Shown one piece after another: positions 22,930-36,200 of a DNA stretch of 64,000 bases. The first letter of the stretch is position 1. Every line of letters starts with the position of its first letter. Source of the DNA: Bryum argenteum. Its lineage: Eukaryota; Streptophyta; Bryopsida; Bryales; Bryaceae. The notes beneath the pieces are model-generated. The model had not been told where the DNA came from, searched no databases, and was given only the letters and a program-made list of their open reading frames with translations. The DNA is taken from NCBI GenBank assembly GCA_037043015.1, contig CM073328.1, forward strand, positions 14,915,495 to 14,979,494, in the 5' to 3' direction. A program made the translations under genes and the position numbers.

Positions 22930-24560
22930 GCAACATATAATATGAATTTAATAAGCTTAGTTTTTCTTTAAATTAGTGTCTGTTGTATTTGTGTTCCTCG
23001 GACACCCTCTACAAAATAGAGGGATTAAAGCAACCTATCAACATCTCACCTTGCAAATCTTCAACATCTAATTTTGAGTGTTGTAAGGGTGTTTTGATGG
23101 AAACAATACTTCATTTCAAATTCTATGTTGAAGAAGATAAAAATATTCCAATTTGGTAAACATCATCTTTTGATCACTATTTATAAAAATAAAAATAAAA
23201 ACTCAAGATCTTTTCATTGAGATGCATTCAAAATTATAGTTATTTGGTAAAATATGTGGAATTGGGGAGTTGGCCATATGATTTAACTAGTAGCTACTTT
23301 CTTCATAAAATTGGTTATTTTTCCAAGTTTTGGGTGTTTTTAATTTGTCTTGATTAAGTGCTTGGTTTTCTCTCGAAGCTTTAGGGTGTTTCAACTTTAG
23401 TTGTTTAGGCTCTTACAAATACTACACCATAGTGTTCCAAAGTTGTTCTTTGTATGTAATGAAAAAGCTCAAGATAAAAGCTTTGAAAAGCCTTGAAAAG
23501 GGATATACCAAATAGGATTTTTTATTTTTTTAATATATATGAGCTTGATGAACAATGAGGAAATAGAGTTCCATGCTCCCATGAAAATAATTGTATTGCC
23601 AGCTTTGATTGTTATGATTATGCTATAATGATTTCAAAGAATTACTTTTTATGATTTTTCATAAGCCAAATTCATACATCTCAATTATGTGAATATTGAT
23701 GCAATGCCGAAATAATCATTTCTTGCTAATTATTATGGATTGCTTGAATTTATGATTTTGAAAATAACTATTAAAAAAACTAGTTCTAAAATATTTTCAA
23801 AAATGTCCTTGTTGCAAGCACATTTCGTTTTACCTTATAATCTTGTACACAAGCTTGTTTACCCACTCTCTTATGCTTTCAACATCGTCATAAGAGATTT
23901 GAAAAATAAAATTATTGAATGCCACAAATGATAATGAACGAGGAAATTCTAAGTTTCAAAAGCTTAATAAACTTATACTAGGTGCAACTTGATTTGCCAC
24001 CAAGTTCCAATTTCCTAATAATGAATGAACATTATTGTAAGGTGGGATGTGACTGAATGTGATTCTATGTAGTATATATTTTCTTAAAAGAGTAAATATA
24101 TATATATTACTTAAAAGAATCTAATATATTAAAAAGAGGCTCCAGAGCTATCGTGGAATCAACAACTTGCAGATCATATTGGAACGGACCTCTTGTGAGT
24201 GGGCCAAGATAGGGGGACGTAACACGATGGGTGCGTGTTTCGTTATCTGGACGATTTCTGAACCACCAGACCTATCTAACACGTCAACTGGTGGTTTAGA
24301 AATCCATATCAAGTTTGACCTTGCCTTGAATTCACCCTAAAGGCCTATAGTTGAAACAATATATATGGCAAATCATGTCATTGATACTAAAAATCAAATG
24401 AAAAATAGATGCAAACATTGGAGCTTGACTTTCACTCACACTAATTCAATAACTGGAACTCATGTATTCTATCTTATAACTATGATAATGCACCCTTTGC
24501 ACCATGCCTCTAAAGCAATGCCCAAAATAAAGTTGGTACAAATTATGAATGTCATGATCT
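22930..24560. other. AT-rich spacer, nothing recognised
   Basis: No convincing open frame, no element ends and no match to the catalogued repeats. Confidence 0.35.
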
Positions 24561-24745
24561 TGTAAACGATAAACATCCAATAGTCACCTTTAAAAACAAT
24601 CATTACAAATAGCCCCACATACAATATCTCATGGTTGGAAATCTTAAAAAAGTTTGCACCCCAAGAGTACAGAGCGATAGGAAATTTGCAATTTCAAAGT
24701 TTCAAGCTCCTAGAAACACAAGACAACATATGGGTTATTAACATA
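24560..24745 (-). repeat. fragment of the long TTAA-type family, reversed
   Basis: The reverse complement carries the 5' blocks of the family (a phrase like TTGTGTTTCTAGGAGCTTGA, then CTATCGCTCTGTACTCTTGG and GGTTGTAAACTTTTT-like sequence). No termini. Confidence 0.45.
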
Positions 24746-25429
24746 ATTTAATAGCACACCTTCCGTGTTAAGAATTCCAACGCTATATACATCACAATCA
24801 AATTGAGCTTAACATTTACAATATTTATGAAAACATTCCTAACATGCAATGATAAGTGAGCTCAATGTCATACTAACCTACAATGTGGTGTGGGTAGGTT
24901 CCCAATTCCAAAGAAACTATGATTGAATTTATTATTATTATTATTTTTATTTTTTTGACCTATCAAAATTCTGCAAATCTACTCAAAGGTTAGAAATTAA
25001 TTACGAGTATCTCACTGATGTTGTACTCAAGCCAAAAGACTTCCTCTTCTCATTCATAAGCTGCCTTGATCATTGCACACTACATTCTCATGAATGGCAT
25101 GCAAGTCATTGCACCTGTTTTTAATCATGTTTGCCAATTATAACACAATCTGCCCTTTGGAGTTTGAGGACCCAGCCACCGGTCGATTAAGAGTTTCATT
25201 TTCAACCAATCAGATTTCAAGAGTATTGATTTCAAACAATCACATTTGAGATTTCTCCTTACTTTCTTAAGTAGTGTAAACTGGTATCGAGGATGTTCTC
25301 TCCTTTCGAAGGTGATAGTGATAATAGTAACAATGTTGAATGATAACATTTGGGTGTGAAACTATAATCGACTTTGTGTCATAGACTTGAGTGCAATATG
25401 TTGTCTTTGAGTGCAATATGTTGAGTGCA

Positions 25430-25810
25430 AACTGGGTGGTTGAGGCACCTTCGTTTGATGGTTGGGGCTCATGTCACTCCTTGAGAAGGTTGTGGGTTCT
25501 ATTCCCCATGTTTATCACCATAGTCCACGGAATTATGTACTTATCAATCTTGCAAGTTCTCTGTTGAGATCTCCTTTTGAGTTTGTTAAAAACTGATGGC
25601 TCGAAGACTATACCATTTTTCTTATTAATCACCATGGAAAGGGCATTCACTATCTGCGCTTTGAGGAATAATACGTCGATTATCTCTAAGGTATTGGTGG
25701 CTAGGAAGGAGCTAACATAGTGTTCATGAATGCCAAGAGGGGTTGGCAAAGGAAGGTGATATGATATCCGTAAGGTATTTTGCAACCTTAACATCCATAT
25801 AGATCCTAAA
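25430..25810. repeat. repeat shared with 43370-43640
   Basis: Both regions contain GGTTGT(G/A)GGTTCT(A/G)TTC, CACTGCCATAGTCCAC-like and TCTCTAAGG blocks followed by CATG(A/C)(A/C)(T)GCCA. The GGTTCTATTCC phrase loosely resembles a tRNA-type B box, so a SINE is possible, but no A box or tail was found. Confidence 0.4.
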
Positions 25811-25943
25811 TGCAAAGTTGTCTAAATTACCAAAAAATGATCTTGTTCTTCTTTAGACCTAAAATACTCATTTTGAACATTCTTCAAAGTGTGATTCTTG
25901 GTGTCCAAAGTTTTTCGAGATGATGTGCCCATAATGATAAAGA

Positions 25944-26068
25944 GGCTAAAACCGTCCAGCACTCCAGCCCCAAAAACCGTCTGAATTTCAGCTTTGCATA
26001 CTTGGAATAGAATAGTGGTGTAAAATATTAATTATTTTTCAATAGTATGCAAAGCTAGTGCAAATCCA

Positions 26069-26106
<38 letters not shown>

Positions 26107-26184
26107 ATTTTTTGAGTAATCCTATAATTTTCTATGAATATTTGAACCCTGCTGTGCGGTTTTTGGGGCTGGACGGTTTTAGCC
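25944..26184. mobile_element. inverted-repeat element with central poly(A)
   Basis: Left GGCTAAAACCGTCCAG and CCAGCCCCAAAAACCG are mirrored on the right by CGGTTTTTGGGGCTGGACGG and TTTTAGCC. A run of about 33 A lies between them. At 241 bp and without coding capacity it is MITE-like. No clear target duplication. Confidence 0.6.
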
Positions 26185-26465
26185 ACTCCTACCTTAAGCC
26201 AGCAGGGTTTGGGGGTGGTGTAACAAAGTTTTGGATTACAAGTGCCCTCTTCTGTTTGAAACAAGATTAGGATTTTGATACTTACGAGGAGCAATAACTT
26301 AGCTTACGATAAGGGCTTCTTCAACATTACATTCTTGTGTGACCCTTAAAACTCATACACAAGCATGGTAGCTTTGAAGGTAATGAATTCACTTACAGTT
26401 AGCGCAATTGAGCAACACAACACAAGTAGCCGCAAGCAGCAGTTGAATCTGTTTGAAATCCTACG

Positions 26466-26569
26466 TTAACACTAATTGTAATTACAATTGACATTTAGCG
26501 TTTGGGGATAAGTATTAAATCTAACACTGATCTTCATCTAACACTAATCTACCTATTTAGTGTAGCTGC
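26466..26569. repeat. fragment of the CACTAAA MITE
   Basis: Contains TTAACACTAAT near the start and ATCTAACACTAATCTACC then TATTTAGTGTAG at the end, as in the termini of 4304-4519. The internal part is missing. Confidence 0.5.
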
Positions 26570-26853
26570 CAACCCCATTCCCCATAAAAAACTTGTGTTA
26601 GTACATGATGCAGAGAGCGAGAATATGAAGCCCCCCCCCCACCCCTCATTTTACATTTGTTAGTGGCCACTCATGACATGGAATGACCAACACTCAGCAG
26701 CAAGTTACCTACAACACTATTTATCGTATGTGCAGTACATCCTGTGATAACCCACATAAGTGTGCCCCTACTTACGAATGGCATACCGAAATGGTGAATA
26801 AAAAAGTAATCCCAATAAAAAGGAAAAATGCAAACTGGAATTGGATATGTTAA

Positions 26854-27240
26854 CCCCCGATTTCGGCCGTTTAAGGCTTCGTTAGCGTCATTGGTTTACT
26901 ATATCTAGCTCGCATGAAGTTGAAACCTTTTGCAAGTTGAAGAGTTTTTATAGAGTTGTCATGGTGTACATATTTAGAATTACAATGTCCGGTTTGTGGA
27001 AGCTGCTTGTTCCCCCGGTCCGATGTGTTTGTGTGTTCTGTCCCCCCATGACCTCTACCAGATGACATGAGTTTTTGAAAAGTCATTTCTCGATTTAAAA
27101 TTCCTCGTACTTGAGGAGATATCCATGGTCAAAGTTTGAAAATACTATTTGAAATTTTCCCGAAGCCGCGTGAAGTACGATATGTGTGCTTATTTATTCC
27201 CAAAATCTGCCCAAAAATCAATTAACCTTTAAAAACTCAA
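26854..27240 (+). repeat. TTAA-started copy of the 10.7/42.4-kb repeat
   Basis: TTAA at 26850-26853 precedes CCCCCGATTTCGGCCG, then CGCATGAAGTTGAAACCTTT and CTCGTACTTGAGGAGATATC blocks shared with 10655-11110 and 42421-42883. The end is not defined because another repeat follows directly. Confidence 0.55.
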
Positions 27241-27635
27241 GTGTTTTTTGTACTTCCAAAACTAAAAAAACCTTGTTGGAATTGAGGTATGGTCAAATTT
27301 TTACTATTCTTTTGTAGTTTGAACCGTAGGATCTCAAACCTACCAACTAATGGTACTACCATGGAAAAGTTCAACCGTCGGATTTGCGCCATTTGTGAGA
27401 TTGTAGTGTTCAGAAGATGGTGCAAGAGTATTTTGGGCATCCCTCGTGAGACATTGTCTCTATGATTTAAAGGGAAACTTGAAGATTGTTACCCCAAGAC
27501 ATTTAGGTCTTTTTTTTTTTTTTTTTAAAAAAAATTTTAAATTTAATCCATGTAGGTAACCAAGTTGGGTACCCTCATGCAAATTTTTAGAGACTCATTT
27601 CACTTCTATGACCTTCATGCACATTATTTTTTAGG

Positions 27636-27692
<57 letters not shown>

Positions 27693-28515
27693 AAAAAAAA
27701 CAAAAAAACAAAAAAACATGCATGGCGTTAAACTCTTTTGATTCAAGATAAAATTGAACGATGAGTAGGTGCCTTTACTACTTTGTGAATTATGAGAAAT
27801 AGAATCTTGTACAATTTCTAAAATCTCAAATTTTGAAAATATTTGAAAGATATGATTTTATTAATTTGTGAATTACCAAAAACTTTGATAATTGTTTTTG
27901 TAATTTGTGGGGGCTTCTCTTGTACAATTGATGATTCTTTTTGCCTTTGGTCACTTTGAAACTTAAGTAGTGATTCGGTTATGAACTATTCCAAGAAAAA
28001 AAAAAAAAAATAAATAAAATAAAAATATATCAACTTTAACCCCTAAAGGTCTAAGAAAGCAGAAATCGCTTTTTGGAATTTCCAGAGGGAGAAAATTTAG
28101 CCAACTTTGACCATTATAATCTCAAAATTGGAGAAAAATTAACGCTTCAAATTTGACATTCGAGAAAAGGGTCAAGTCAACTTGAAGATCCTACGGTTGG
28201 ATCTTTTAATCAATGCTTAGATTGATTTTCCTTGCACCTGAAGTAGAAGATGGTTCTTTTTGATAATTTAAACAATATTGTATCAAGGACCTTTAGGGGT
28301 TAAATCGCTCTTTTTGGATTTGAAAATTTCACATTTTAGATGAAGGTTTTAAATTAGAATTTGGCTTTGCAGATTTTACCAAATACACTTTGTAGTATAG
28401 GCACCACCCTGTAAAAATCTTAGGAAAAATATTCTCTTAAAACCCCTTCATCTATGCTGCCCAAAATAGCAAAATGTTGTTTTTGGCTTTCTTGGATCTT
28501 TAGAAGTTAACAAAT
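27240..28515 (+). repeat. long TTAA-type family copy interrupted by a short TTAA element
   Basis: Blocks before 28035 and after 28304 together match the 48379-49325 element, ending with AATTTGGCTTTGCAGATTTT, ACACTTTGTAGTATAGG and TTGGATCTTTAGAAGTTAA. Long poly(A) tracts lie at 27636-27691 and near 27996-28010. The insertion splits the copy and must be younger. Confidence 0.6.
28040..28299 (+). mobile_element. TTAA-flanked MITE, short subfamily, 260 bp
   Basis: TTAA at 28036-28039 and 28300-28303 flank perfect 13-bp inverted ends CCCCTAAAGGTC(T/C) and GACCTTTAGGGG. The interior contains TTGACCATTATAATCTCA and GAAGATCCTACGGTTGGATC. The element is the same length as the copy at 61696-61955, which lies in the opposite orientation. 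It is inserted into a copy of the longer family. Confidence 0.9.
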
Positions 28516-28519
28516 AAGA

Positions 28520-29120
28520 TATCATGTAACAAACTATATAACAAATCAAGGCTAGTGTTCTGTACTTACACTTATTTGGTTAAATGCACCTACAATTCAT
28601 TCAACTCTCAACTCATACAACATAGATAATTCATTAGAGTTGGGATGATCAGTTATTATAGTACATTTGTCATTTGCATGAAATTTTTGTGAAGTACATT
28701 TTGTTTAGTTTTTAATATATACAAACCTTACACATTCAAATGAATTGTCATACATTTGTGATATTTTAGAAATGAGAAATACATGTGCTAGGCTGGACCG
28801 TGCACCCTTAAGTTGTTTGTAATGCTTTTGCTCTCAAGCCCAAGCGATTCAAAGAGTTAATAACTCTTGGATAAATTTTTGTAACATAGCCTTCTACACA
28901 TGCTTTGAAGGAAACAAGGTAAATGGAGAAGAAGCTATTTACAAATAAACCAAATGAAACTTCTAATAGTAAGAATAGTCAATCGTGCTCTTAATGACTT
29001 GTCAACTATATGGGACAACGTACACATTATGAGTTTTTTTTTTACATATTGGCTTAGATTCACTTATAATGCTAGCTATGCTAATTTCTCCTACCATCAC
29101 CTAGCAAGAATTAATTTTTG
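28520..29120. other. AT-rich spacer, nothing recognised
   Basis: No element ends, open frames or shared repeat blocks were seen. Confidence 0.35.
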
Positions 29121-29125
29121 CCACA

Positions 29126-30190
29126 TTGTTCTACAAATTAAGTAATATAGAATTTAAGTTGGAATGTAAGTGTATTAAATGCAAAATTATTCTAAGTAAA
29201 GTAAAGAACACATTATCTTTCTTACAATCACATGTTGGTTTGCCAGCAAACAAAGACAATATTTTTCATTTTTATAGATATCACATTTTCCTCTTACCAC
29301 GTTGCCAATCTATTCCAAATCTTGCCAATACTATAATATATATTTTAGTTGCTGCCAATCTATTCAAAGACCACATAATGTTGTCAAGAACTTTCTCAAA
29401 CTACTAACAGCACTGGTTGCTAATCTATTGACAATTGTCAAAAACAGTCACTATGAGTGGTTCATCAGTAACACAAAAAAATTCCAACTATCATCAAGAG
29501 TCCTTGCGGCCAATCTTTTCAAGTAGTTAGAGAATGTTGTCAAGAATCTATTATGTCATCCCAACTTCTTGAAGTAGTTAGAGAATGTTGTCAAGATCCT
29601 AGATTGTCGTGCAACTGTCAATACTAGTTGCCAATCTCTATATGTGTGTTACCAAGAATGTTGTCCAACTGTCCACAACAACAAGAACAACGTAGCCAAT
29701 TTACTCAACAGTTAGAATGTATTATAAATTTTTATTGTCAAGCTACTCAACAATCACACGCTATATGAAGAATTTCGTTGAACAGTCAAGAACATATATC
29801 TAAGTATGATTGGATCTAGATAGACAGTTAAACGTTTTATTATCATCACTTTATCCTCTTCCAGAAACTCAAACAAATATATTTGACGATAATCTCAAGC
29901 AAATAAACACTACATTCCTTTCGGCATCGTCACTTGCTTCATTTTCTCTTCACGAAACGTAGCTCCAAACTTCTAAACTCTCACACTAATTACTATTACT
30001 CAAATACTAGTATAATATGTACAATCCTTTCGTACATTTGATATCTGATACCAAACCTAAATGAGTTAGTGTATTGCATTTGAGATTGTATCTTGAAGAA
30101 GAAATACGAGCACCTTGTTAAATTAAGATTAATCTTGTTATTCACAAACTCTTAGCTAAACAATCTAACTTTAACTCTTATTATTAGATT
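29126..30190. repeat. ~1-kb dispersed repeat, copy 1 of 3
   Basis: Matches 45935-46870 and 49760-50775 through blocks such as AAAGTAAAGAACACATTATC, GTTGCCAATCTATTC, CACTATGAGTGGTT and CATCGTCACTTGCTTCATTT. The interior is built of short echoes of GTTGTCAAGA and TTGCCAATCTATT. The other two copies begin near TGTTG(G/T)TCAACTA, which would suit an LTR start, but I found no matching CA end or a reliable primer site, so the class is open. Confidence 0.6.
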
Positions 30191-30814
30191 TGTACCTTCC
30201 ACTAATTTTGCCACATTGCACCCATCAAAGACCACGGAAATAGGGGAATTACCAATTTCATTTATCACAAGCAGGCTTGACTACCGTACCACCACAACAC
30301 ATTCGTTCATAAATAATTCTATTTAAAAAATGTAAAAAATTAGAAATTACAAGCCAAAATTTGGGAGATTAACATCTGCCAAAAATGGATAAAAATTACA
30401 TCTTAAGTTGTCATCTCATTACAACTACCGCACCTTTAGACAGATTTTTTTTTCCCCCTTAAATACAAAAGAACGAATTTCAAAAAAAATCTATTTCTTG
30501 CAGACAAACCTTATGTTTACAAAAATAAATAAATATTCGTTCGTTGAGGACCGAATCTGCTATGGTGGTACGGTAGTACTACAATACAATATTTATATAC
30601 TTCCACAATGTTGGTATTTAATACAATGATGTACACATACTTTTCAAGTGAATTTTATACAATACCACTAGCCTGGCCAGGTAAGGTGACTGACACCTCC
30701 ATGGCACCCATGCCCCCACTCGAGTAGACCGATGAATAGGGTCAATTGGAGGTGCATGTGTATTGTGATGTTGGTGTTCCTTATTTTGTTCTTTTGTATT
30801 TGGAAACATATAGT

Positions 30815-31085
30815 AAGGTGCTCAATAATGACTCAATTTTCAGCACGGGAAATCTTTAGGGATGTTAGAGTATCGCCACCAGATGGCGTTGTACTAGCTC
30901 CAAATGGTCCCCACCAAAGAGCTTACTCAGGGGAAGTGGCGAGGAGGGACTCCAGACAAGTAACGCCGCACGCAAAACAAGTAGTCCTCTCTAGTGCGAC
31001 TGTAAAGCAATGTAGCTTTGAAGATCTTCTCCTAAACAAGGCAACAAGATGGGAGAGATGGGGTCGTAGAAAATATTGTTGTTAG
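30815..31085. other. GC-richer island after a GTGCTCAATAATG terminus
   Basis: A truncated end of the GAGAGTGCTC family (AAGGTGCTCAATAATGACTC) is followed by about 180 bp of GC-rich sequence that is open on the plus strand (GVVLAPNGPHQRAYSGEVAR). It does not resemble the interior of the other copies, so it could be captured sequence. No family recognised. Confidence 0.3.
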
Positions 31086-31089
31086 GCCA

Positions 31090-33290
31090 ATTTAACTCTA
31101 AAAGTCGACAAGAGTCATATATTTCCTTTGTAAATTTTTTGGCTATTAAGCACCGTAAGGGAGATTTTTGAACCAAGAAACTCGTTTGATGGAATTTTTG
31201 GAAGAAGGGTGTTGTTGAGATGAAGGAGGAAAATGTTTTTTTCATTGCAATAGGTCTATTGGTAACATTTAGAGTTTAAGTATAATTGATGAAATTTTAG
31301 AGTTTTTTTAATACTAATACGTTCTAACTCAATGAGGTCTAGTGGCTCAATTTTTGGTCCTCATAACGTATTACAAGATTGCACAATTGAGATCTAAGTA
31401 ATTTTTTAATTTTCATCTACAAAAATTTTAAAAAAGTGTATCGTTTGGCCTAAAAATAGGCAATAACATATAGGGGTTGAGTTCCAAGTTGGGTTCCATT
31501 TCTTTCATGCTCTTCATAAAATTATTTCCATTAGCTAGACTTCTAAATATCTTATTTACTAAGATTAACCTTTGAATGCATCGGAAGTTGAAAAACCACA
31601 TACTAGAAGACAAGCTTAAACTTCAAAGAGCCATAGTGTCCACAAAATCACTTGATTTGGGTTTCAAAAGAAGTCTAGTTTGTGTGGTCAAATTTTTAGA
31701 CCCATGGAAGAATGTATATATTTATGGCATGCATTTTGAGTGAATCATTTTAATATTATCATGATTTTAACATGAAATCCAAAAACTTTGTAGTTGGATG
31801 TTTTTTAGTTTGAATACTTTTGGTATGAGATTTGCAATGATGTTTCTATCTTGAAAATACTGAAAAGCATTTGAGTTTTAAGGAGCTATTTCTCCTTCAC
31901 CCACTCTTGGATTTTAACTATGTTTGTTGACTTAAATTCCAATTTGAATGTAGTACATGTGATAGAAACCTCAATTTCATCCATGATGTGAGAAAGTTAT
32001 GGCATTCATTATCGTGCAAGCGTCTACTTCTTTGAATTATTTTGTTGCAAATTTTGGAGCAATTTTCATCATTGCAAGGCGATTACTTGCTCAGAAAATA
32101 TTTCTCATAGTTTATTTTGGTTCAAGGTTGTTGTTGAGATGAAGGTAAACAACATCTTGATTGGTGATTTTTTTTCATTGCAATAAGTTTATTGATAGCA
32201 TTTTCATTTCAAAATGAAAACGATGAAATTTTGTGATATATTTTATAAGTGGAGTTTTTCATTATTATATTTGTTTGAGATAAAATGTGGTGATTTGATT
32301 TAAGCCACTAGAGGAAAAGCATGGTGTTCTTGATTATTTGCAAACCATCTTGAATCAAATGGACAATATTTTACTCCAAATAATTTGCAAAGAGTCACAC
32401 AAAATACTCATAAACACCATTCTTTTCTTGTAGGGAGCATAAATTATTACTGCAAAGTAAAAAGTATACTACAATTGCATTAAATTTGATTTTTCACCCA
32501 CCCCTCCCATAAGTTATTTTATGGACTATGAAATGAAACTTCGGAGAGAAGGTTCATTTTAAGTGATGACATTATAAAGTGTTGGAAACATGCGGTCTTA
32601 CCATATTAAATTATTTTTCCTTGTTATGTGTATGAGAATGTCAAAATCAATAGCCAATTGTACATTCAAGAACATGAAATATAACTCTTCGTAAAGTTGT
32701 GATATATTTGTATTGTATGGCCATTACAAATTTATTCCCTAAAGGTGAGCACTCTCAAAACAGTCAAGAATCCTGAAAAGTGCCCTCAAGATGTAATTTT
32801 TTGAATTTTGACAAGTCTTTAAGTATGTAACCATACTATCTAAGACTTAAGTTGTACATGTATACCAAATTTTAGATTCAATTTCTCACCATGTGTGAGA
32901 TCGTAACGTTAAGAGATGACAAAAATTTATTTTCCATGTTGTAAAATGGCAAAGGAATGTTTTGGTGGTCAAAAATACCATTTTCAGAAAGAAATTTGAC
33001 ATGAGGCTCTTCAAATTCTTGTTCCTAGGTGAGTTGAGAACATGTCTATGCAATTTTTAACTTCATGAGACCTAAAAAACCTAAAGGAACGCTTGATCTT
33101 TCACATGGGAGCATGCTCAAATTGAAATACAAAGGCCCATTTTCAACAAATAGAAAGGCGTGTGAAGGATTACTCGATTGAAGATCCGAATGGTAAGATC
33201 ATGTCTTACTACCTTTCCTACATATACAATAATCAAAATTTGAAAAAATGTAAATTTTTGGTGAATTTTTGAAGTTTCTACGTTTCAATC
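31090..33290. other. diverged repeats related to 20.9 and 44.4 kb
   Basis: 31619-32260 shares ACAAAATCACTTGATTTGGG and TTTTCATCATTGCAAGGCGA type phrases with the 7.06/20.9-kb family. A further stretch at 32876-32920 has the family core CATGTGTGAGATCGTAACGT. No element ends could be set. Confidence 0.4.
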
Positions 33291-33299
33291 AATTTTGGG

Positions 33300-36200
33300 G
33301 AGATTATGAGAATAAATGAGCATATAGTGCAATTTGGGCAATTTTGGGCAGATTTCAAATTGTGTTTTCAAACATTTTTCCGTGAAAATCTCCTAAAGTA
33401 TGATGACTTTACAGAAAAGTATGGAAAAACTCTACAACCTACCAAAGGTTTCAACTCCATGATGAGATCTATATTCAATTATGCACAAGCTGACCAGAAG
33501 CAAATCGACCAGGTTTGGGCGGCCTCAACTTTAGGGGTATTTGTAAATAATGGTTAAATGTAAATAAGTGCTAAGGTTTAAATTTTGAGATATCTTCTTT
33601 GTCTACAGATTTGTTTTTGAATAATGTCTATTAATTCAATATAACTTCAGAGTCCAAATTGGTTTGTCAAATTTTCTTTAGAGTCATGTCAACCAGCTAG
33701 TTACAATCAAACTAGATGAAATTGACATATTACTTAATCAAGCCTTAAACATTGGGATTGTTGTCCAAGATCAATCTTAATACTTACCTAAGATTTACAT
33801 GCATTTCACCAAGTATTACTTAGGTATCTATTTAAAGTACCAAGATTATCCTTATAGCTCAAATAAGAGGCTTGTAGCTCAATGAGAATAAGAAATTTCT
33901 TGATCAGTGGTAGGGGACATAATTTTACTTCTTGAATATGGTCAATTGCAATAGAATATACACTATTGGGGCAATGTTTTGACAATGTATATATTTTGAA
34001 TGTTTTCTACAATAATATTCTACCAAATCTATGCTAGCAAATACACGTTATGGCCGACAAGGCCTAAGTGCTAGCATGTTGAAACTGTTCTTGATGTGTA
34101 ATAAAGAGGATTGGTTTCTGAAACCACGACGTTAGACCGCTGTGAGAGGAATCAAGTTTTGCAGAGTCATGGTTGGTGAAACTAGCATAGATGGCGTCCC
34201 TGGCCAATCTGAGCCATCGTGTAGAAGATACTATAGTTTGACGATGGACCGATGTGAGAAGAATCAATTTCTGTAGAGTGATGGTTGGTAAAACCAGCAG
34301 AGCTGGCGTTCCTGGCCAATTTGAGCCATTGCGTAGAAGATACTCTAATTTAGCTTTACAAGTGGCAGGTCTCAAAGCCTTGATCGACCAGTTTTTTAAT
34401 GAAAATTTATAGATTCTACCAACTTGATAGGATAGAATTATAATGATCGTGTTGTGCAATTCAGGTCTGCATAGCTTCGACAGACTATTTTCACTATAGT
34501 TATATTATCACTATCAAACTAAAAATAAAAGAGATATTTTACATGACAAAAAACTCTACTTGCTAACATAGGCCAATTGTAAAGATGATATTACTATGTT
34601 GCATAAGTAGTAAATGTTTGATGTACAAGCTCTCATATATTTTATATATGTTACATATATTTCTGTAAAATTCACTAATTGCACATGGAATTGGTGAGTA
34701 TTCTCTCAGATTGGCGTAAGCTTCCAAAATAGAAATTTTCATCTCTTATTGAGCTTAAATCACTTGTCTAAATCAACCTATATCCTTACACTCTCATTAT
34801 TTGTGTAGTTTTCAGCAAACAAAGTATAAAAAACCTCAAATGTTGGTCCAAGGTACCCTTTAAAGTATGAGCACATATACCTAAGCGTCCTTCAAAGGCA
34901 TTCCCTATACATGCATGCATTCTTGAGCAAAGCTTCACTTATGAATGTACAAACATGAATTAGGCTCTAAAAGAACCTCAACACAAGAATCATCGACTAG
35001 CACAAGCCTTAGAAAGGTTATTTGTCAAAGAACCATGATTTTTCCCCTTAAACCACAGGAAATTGATCCCTAAAAATCCTTACATTTTTTAGAGCTTGAA
35101 TTCTCATTACGGTAATTTTCTACCTCTGTGAACTCCCGTGGGTGTGAACCATTTTTTTAAAACTTTTGTTTACTTGTTTAACCTAAAGATCTTTTATTCA
35201 AGTCTATTTTTAGTTACTATTCCAGAAATTGACCGTTGGATGTTTTCCCATTTGCAAGATAATAACACCCAAAGTTTGTACAAAAGTTCTTGGGCATTGT
35301 TTAGAAGACGTTGTCTCCATGGTGCAAAGGGAGATTCAAAATTGTAACTCCCAAAACATTTGGTCATATTTTTTTCCATGTAGGCAATCATGTTCTTGGG
35401 TACACTCATGCAAAACTTTAGAGACTCATTTTGTTTTTTTTGACCTTCATGCAAATTGTTTCCTAAATGTCTAAAAGCAACAAAATAGAAAAAACAAGCA
35501 CCAACGTGTATTTATTTTTTGATAAACGTTAAATGATGAATAGGTGCCTTTATGGATTTTTGAGTTTTGAGGGGAAAAAATAGAAGTTTAAAAAATTCTA
35601 AATCTCAAATTTTCACGAATTTTAAAAGAAAAAATTTGTAGAATCACTAAACATTACTCCCTCCGTCCCAAAATAAATGTGCGATATGCCGTTTTCATTT
35701 AGTCCCATTTTAATTGTCCAATATGATTGTGTGCACAATTTCCTTGTTTCAAACTTACTCACATGTCAAATTAGTGTTACTTGTTGATCTACAACTGACA
35801 TGAAGCATCATAGAAGCACAAAAACTCAACAATGTGACATACTCAACAATGTGACAAACTCAACAATGTGACAAAAGTTCATTAAGCTTCTATTGAAACA
35901 CGAACGCGATCAAAAAGTTCACGATCTATACTGATTACTGATGACTTGAGGAAGTTGTCCAACTCGAGCAACCTTCGAATGCCACAACATTCAATCTGGA
36001 AACTAAACCGACAATGGCCATGAATCAAATGCAGTAAGAAGAGACAATTCAAATCAATTGAATACGCACACGAACTCAATGAATCTTACCAAAAAGATGT
36101 TGCAGCATTTCCTCCCCGCCGTAAAACTGCCAACCGCTCTTTCTCTTTCTTGTGCTTTCTCAAGCATTAGAAAATCCTCAAAAATTTGAAAATTGAAAGT

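Noticed and set aside
25470..25510. tRNA-like B-box phrase GGTTCTATTCC
   Set aside because: No A box at the right distance and no cloverleaf; kept only as a weak SINE hint.
34064..34459. Minus-strand frame of 131 codons with internal repeats
   Set aside because: Spans two ~113-bp tandem units of the array and is broken in the other two copies.
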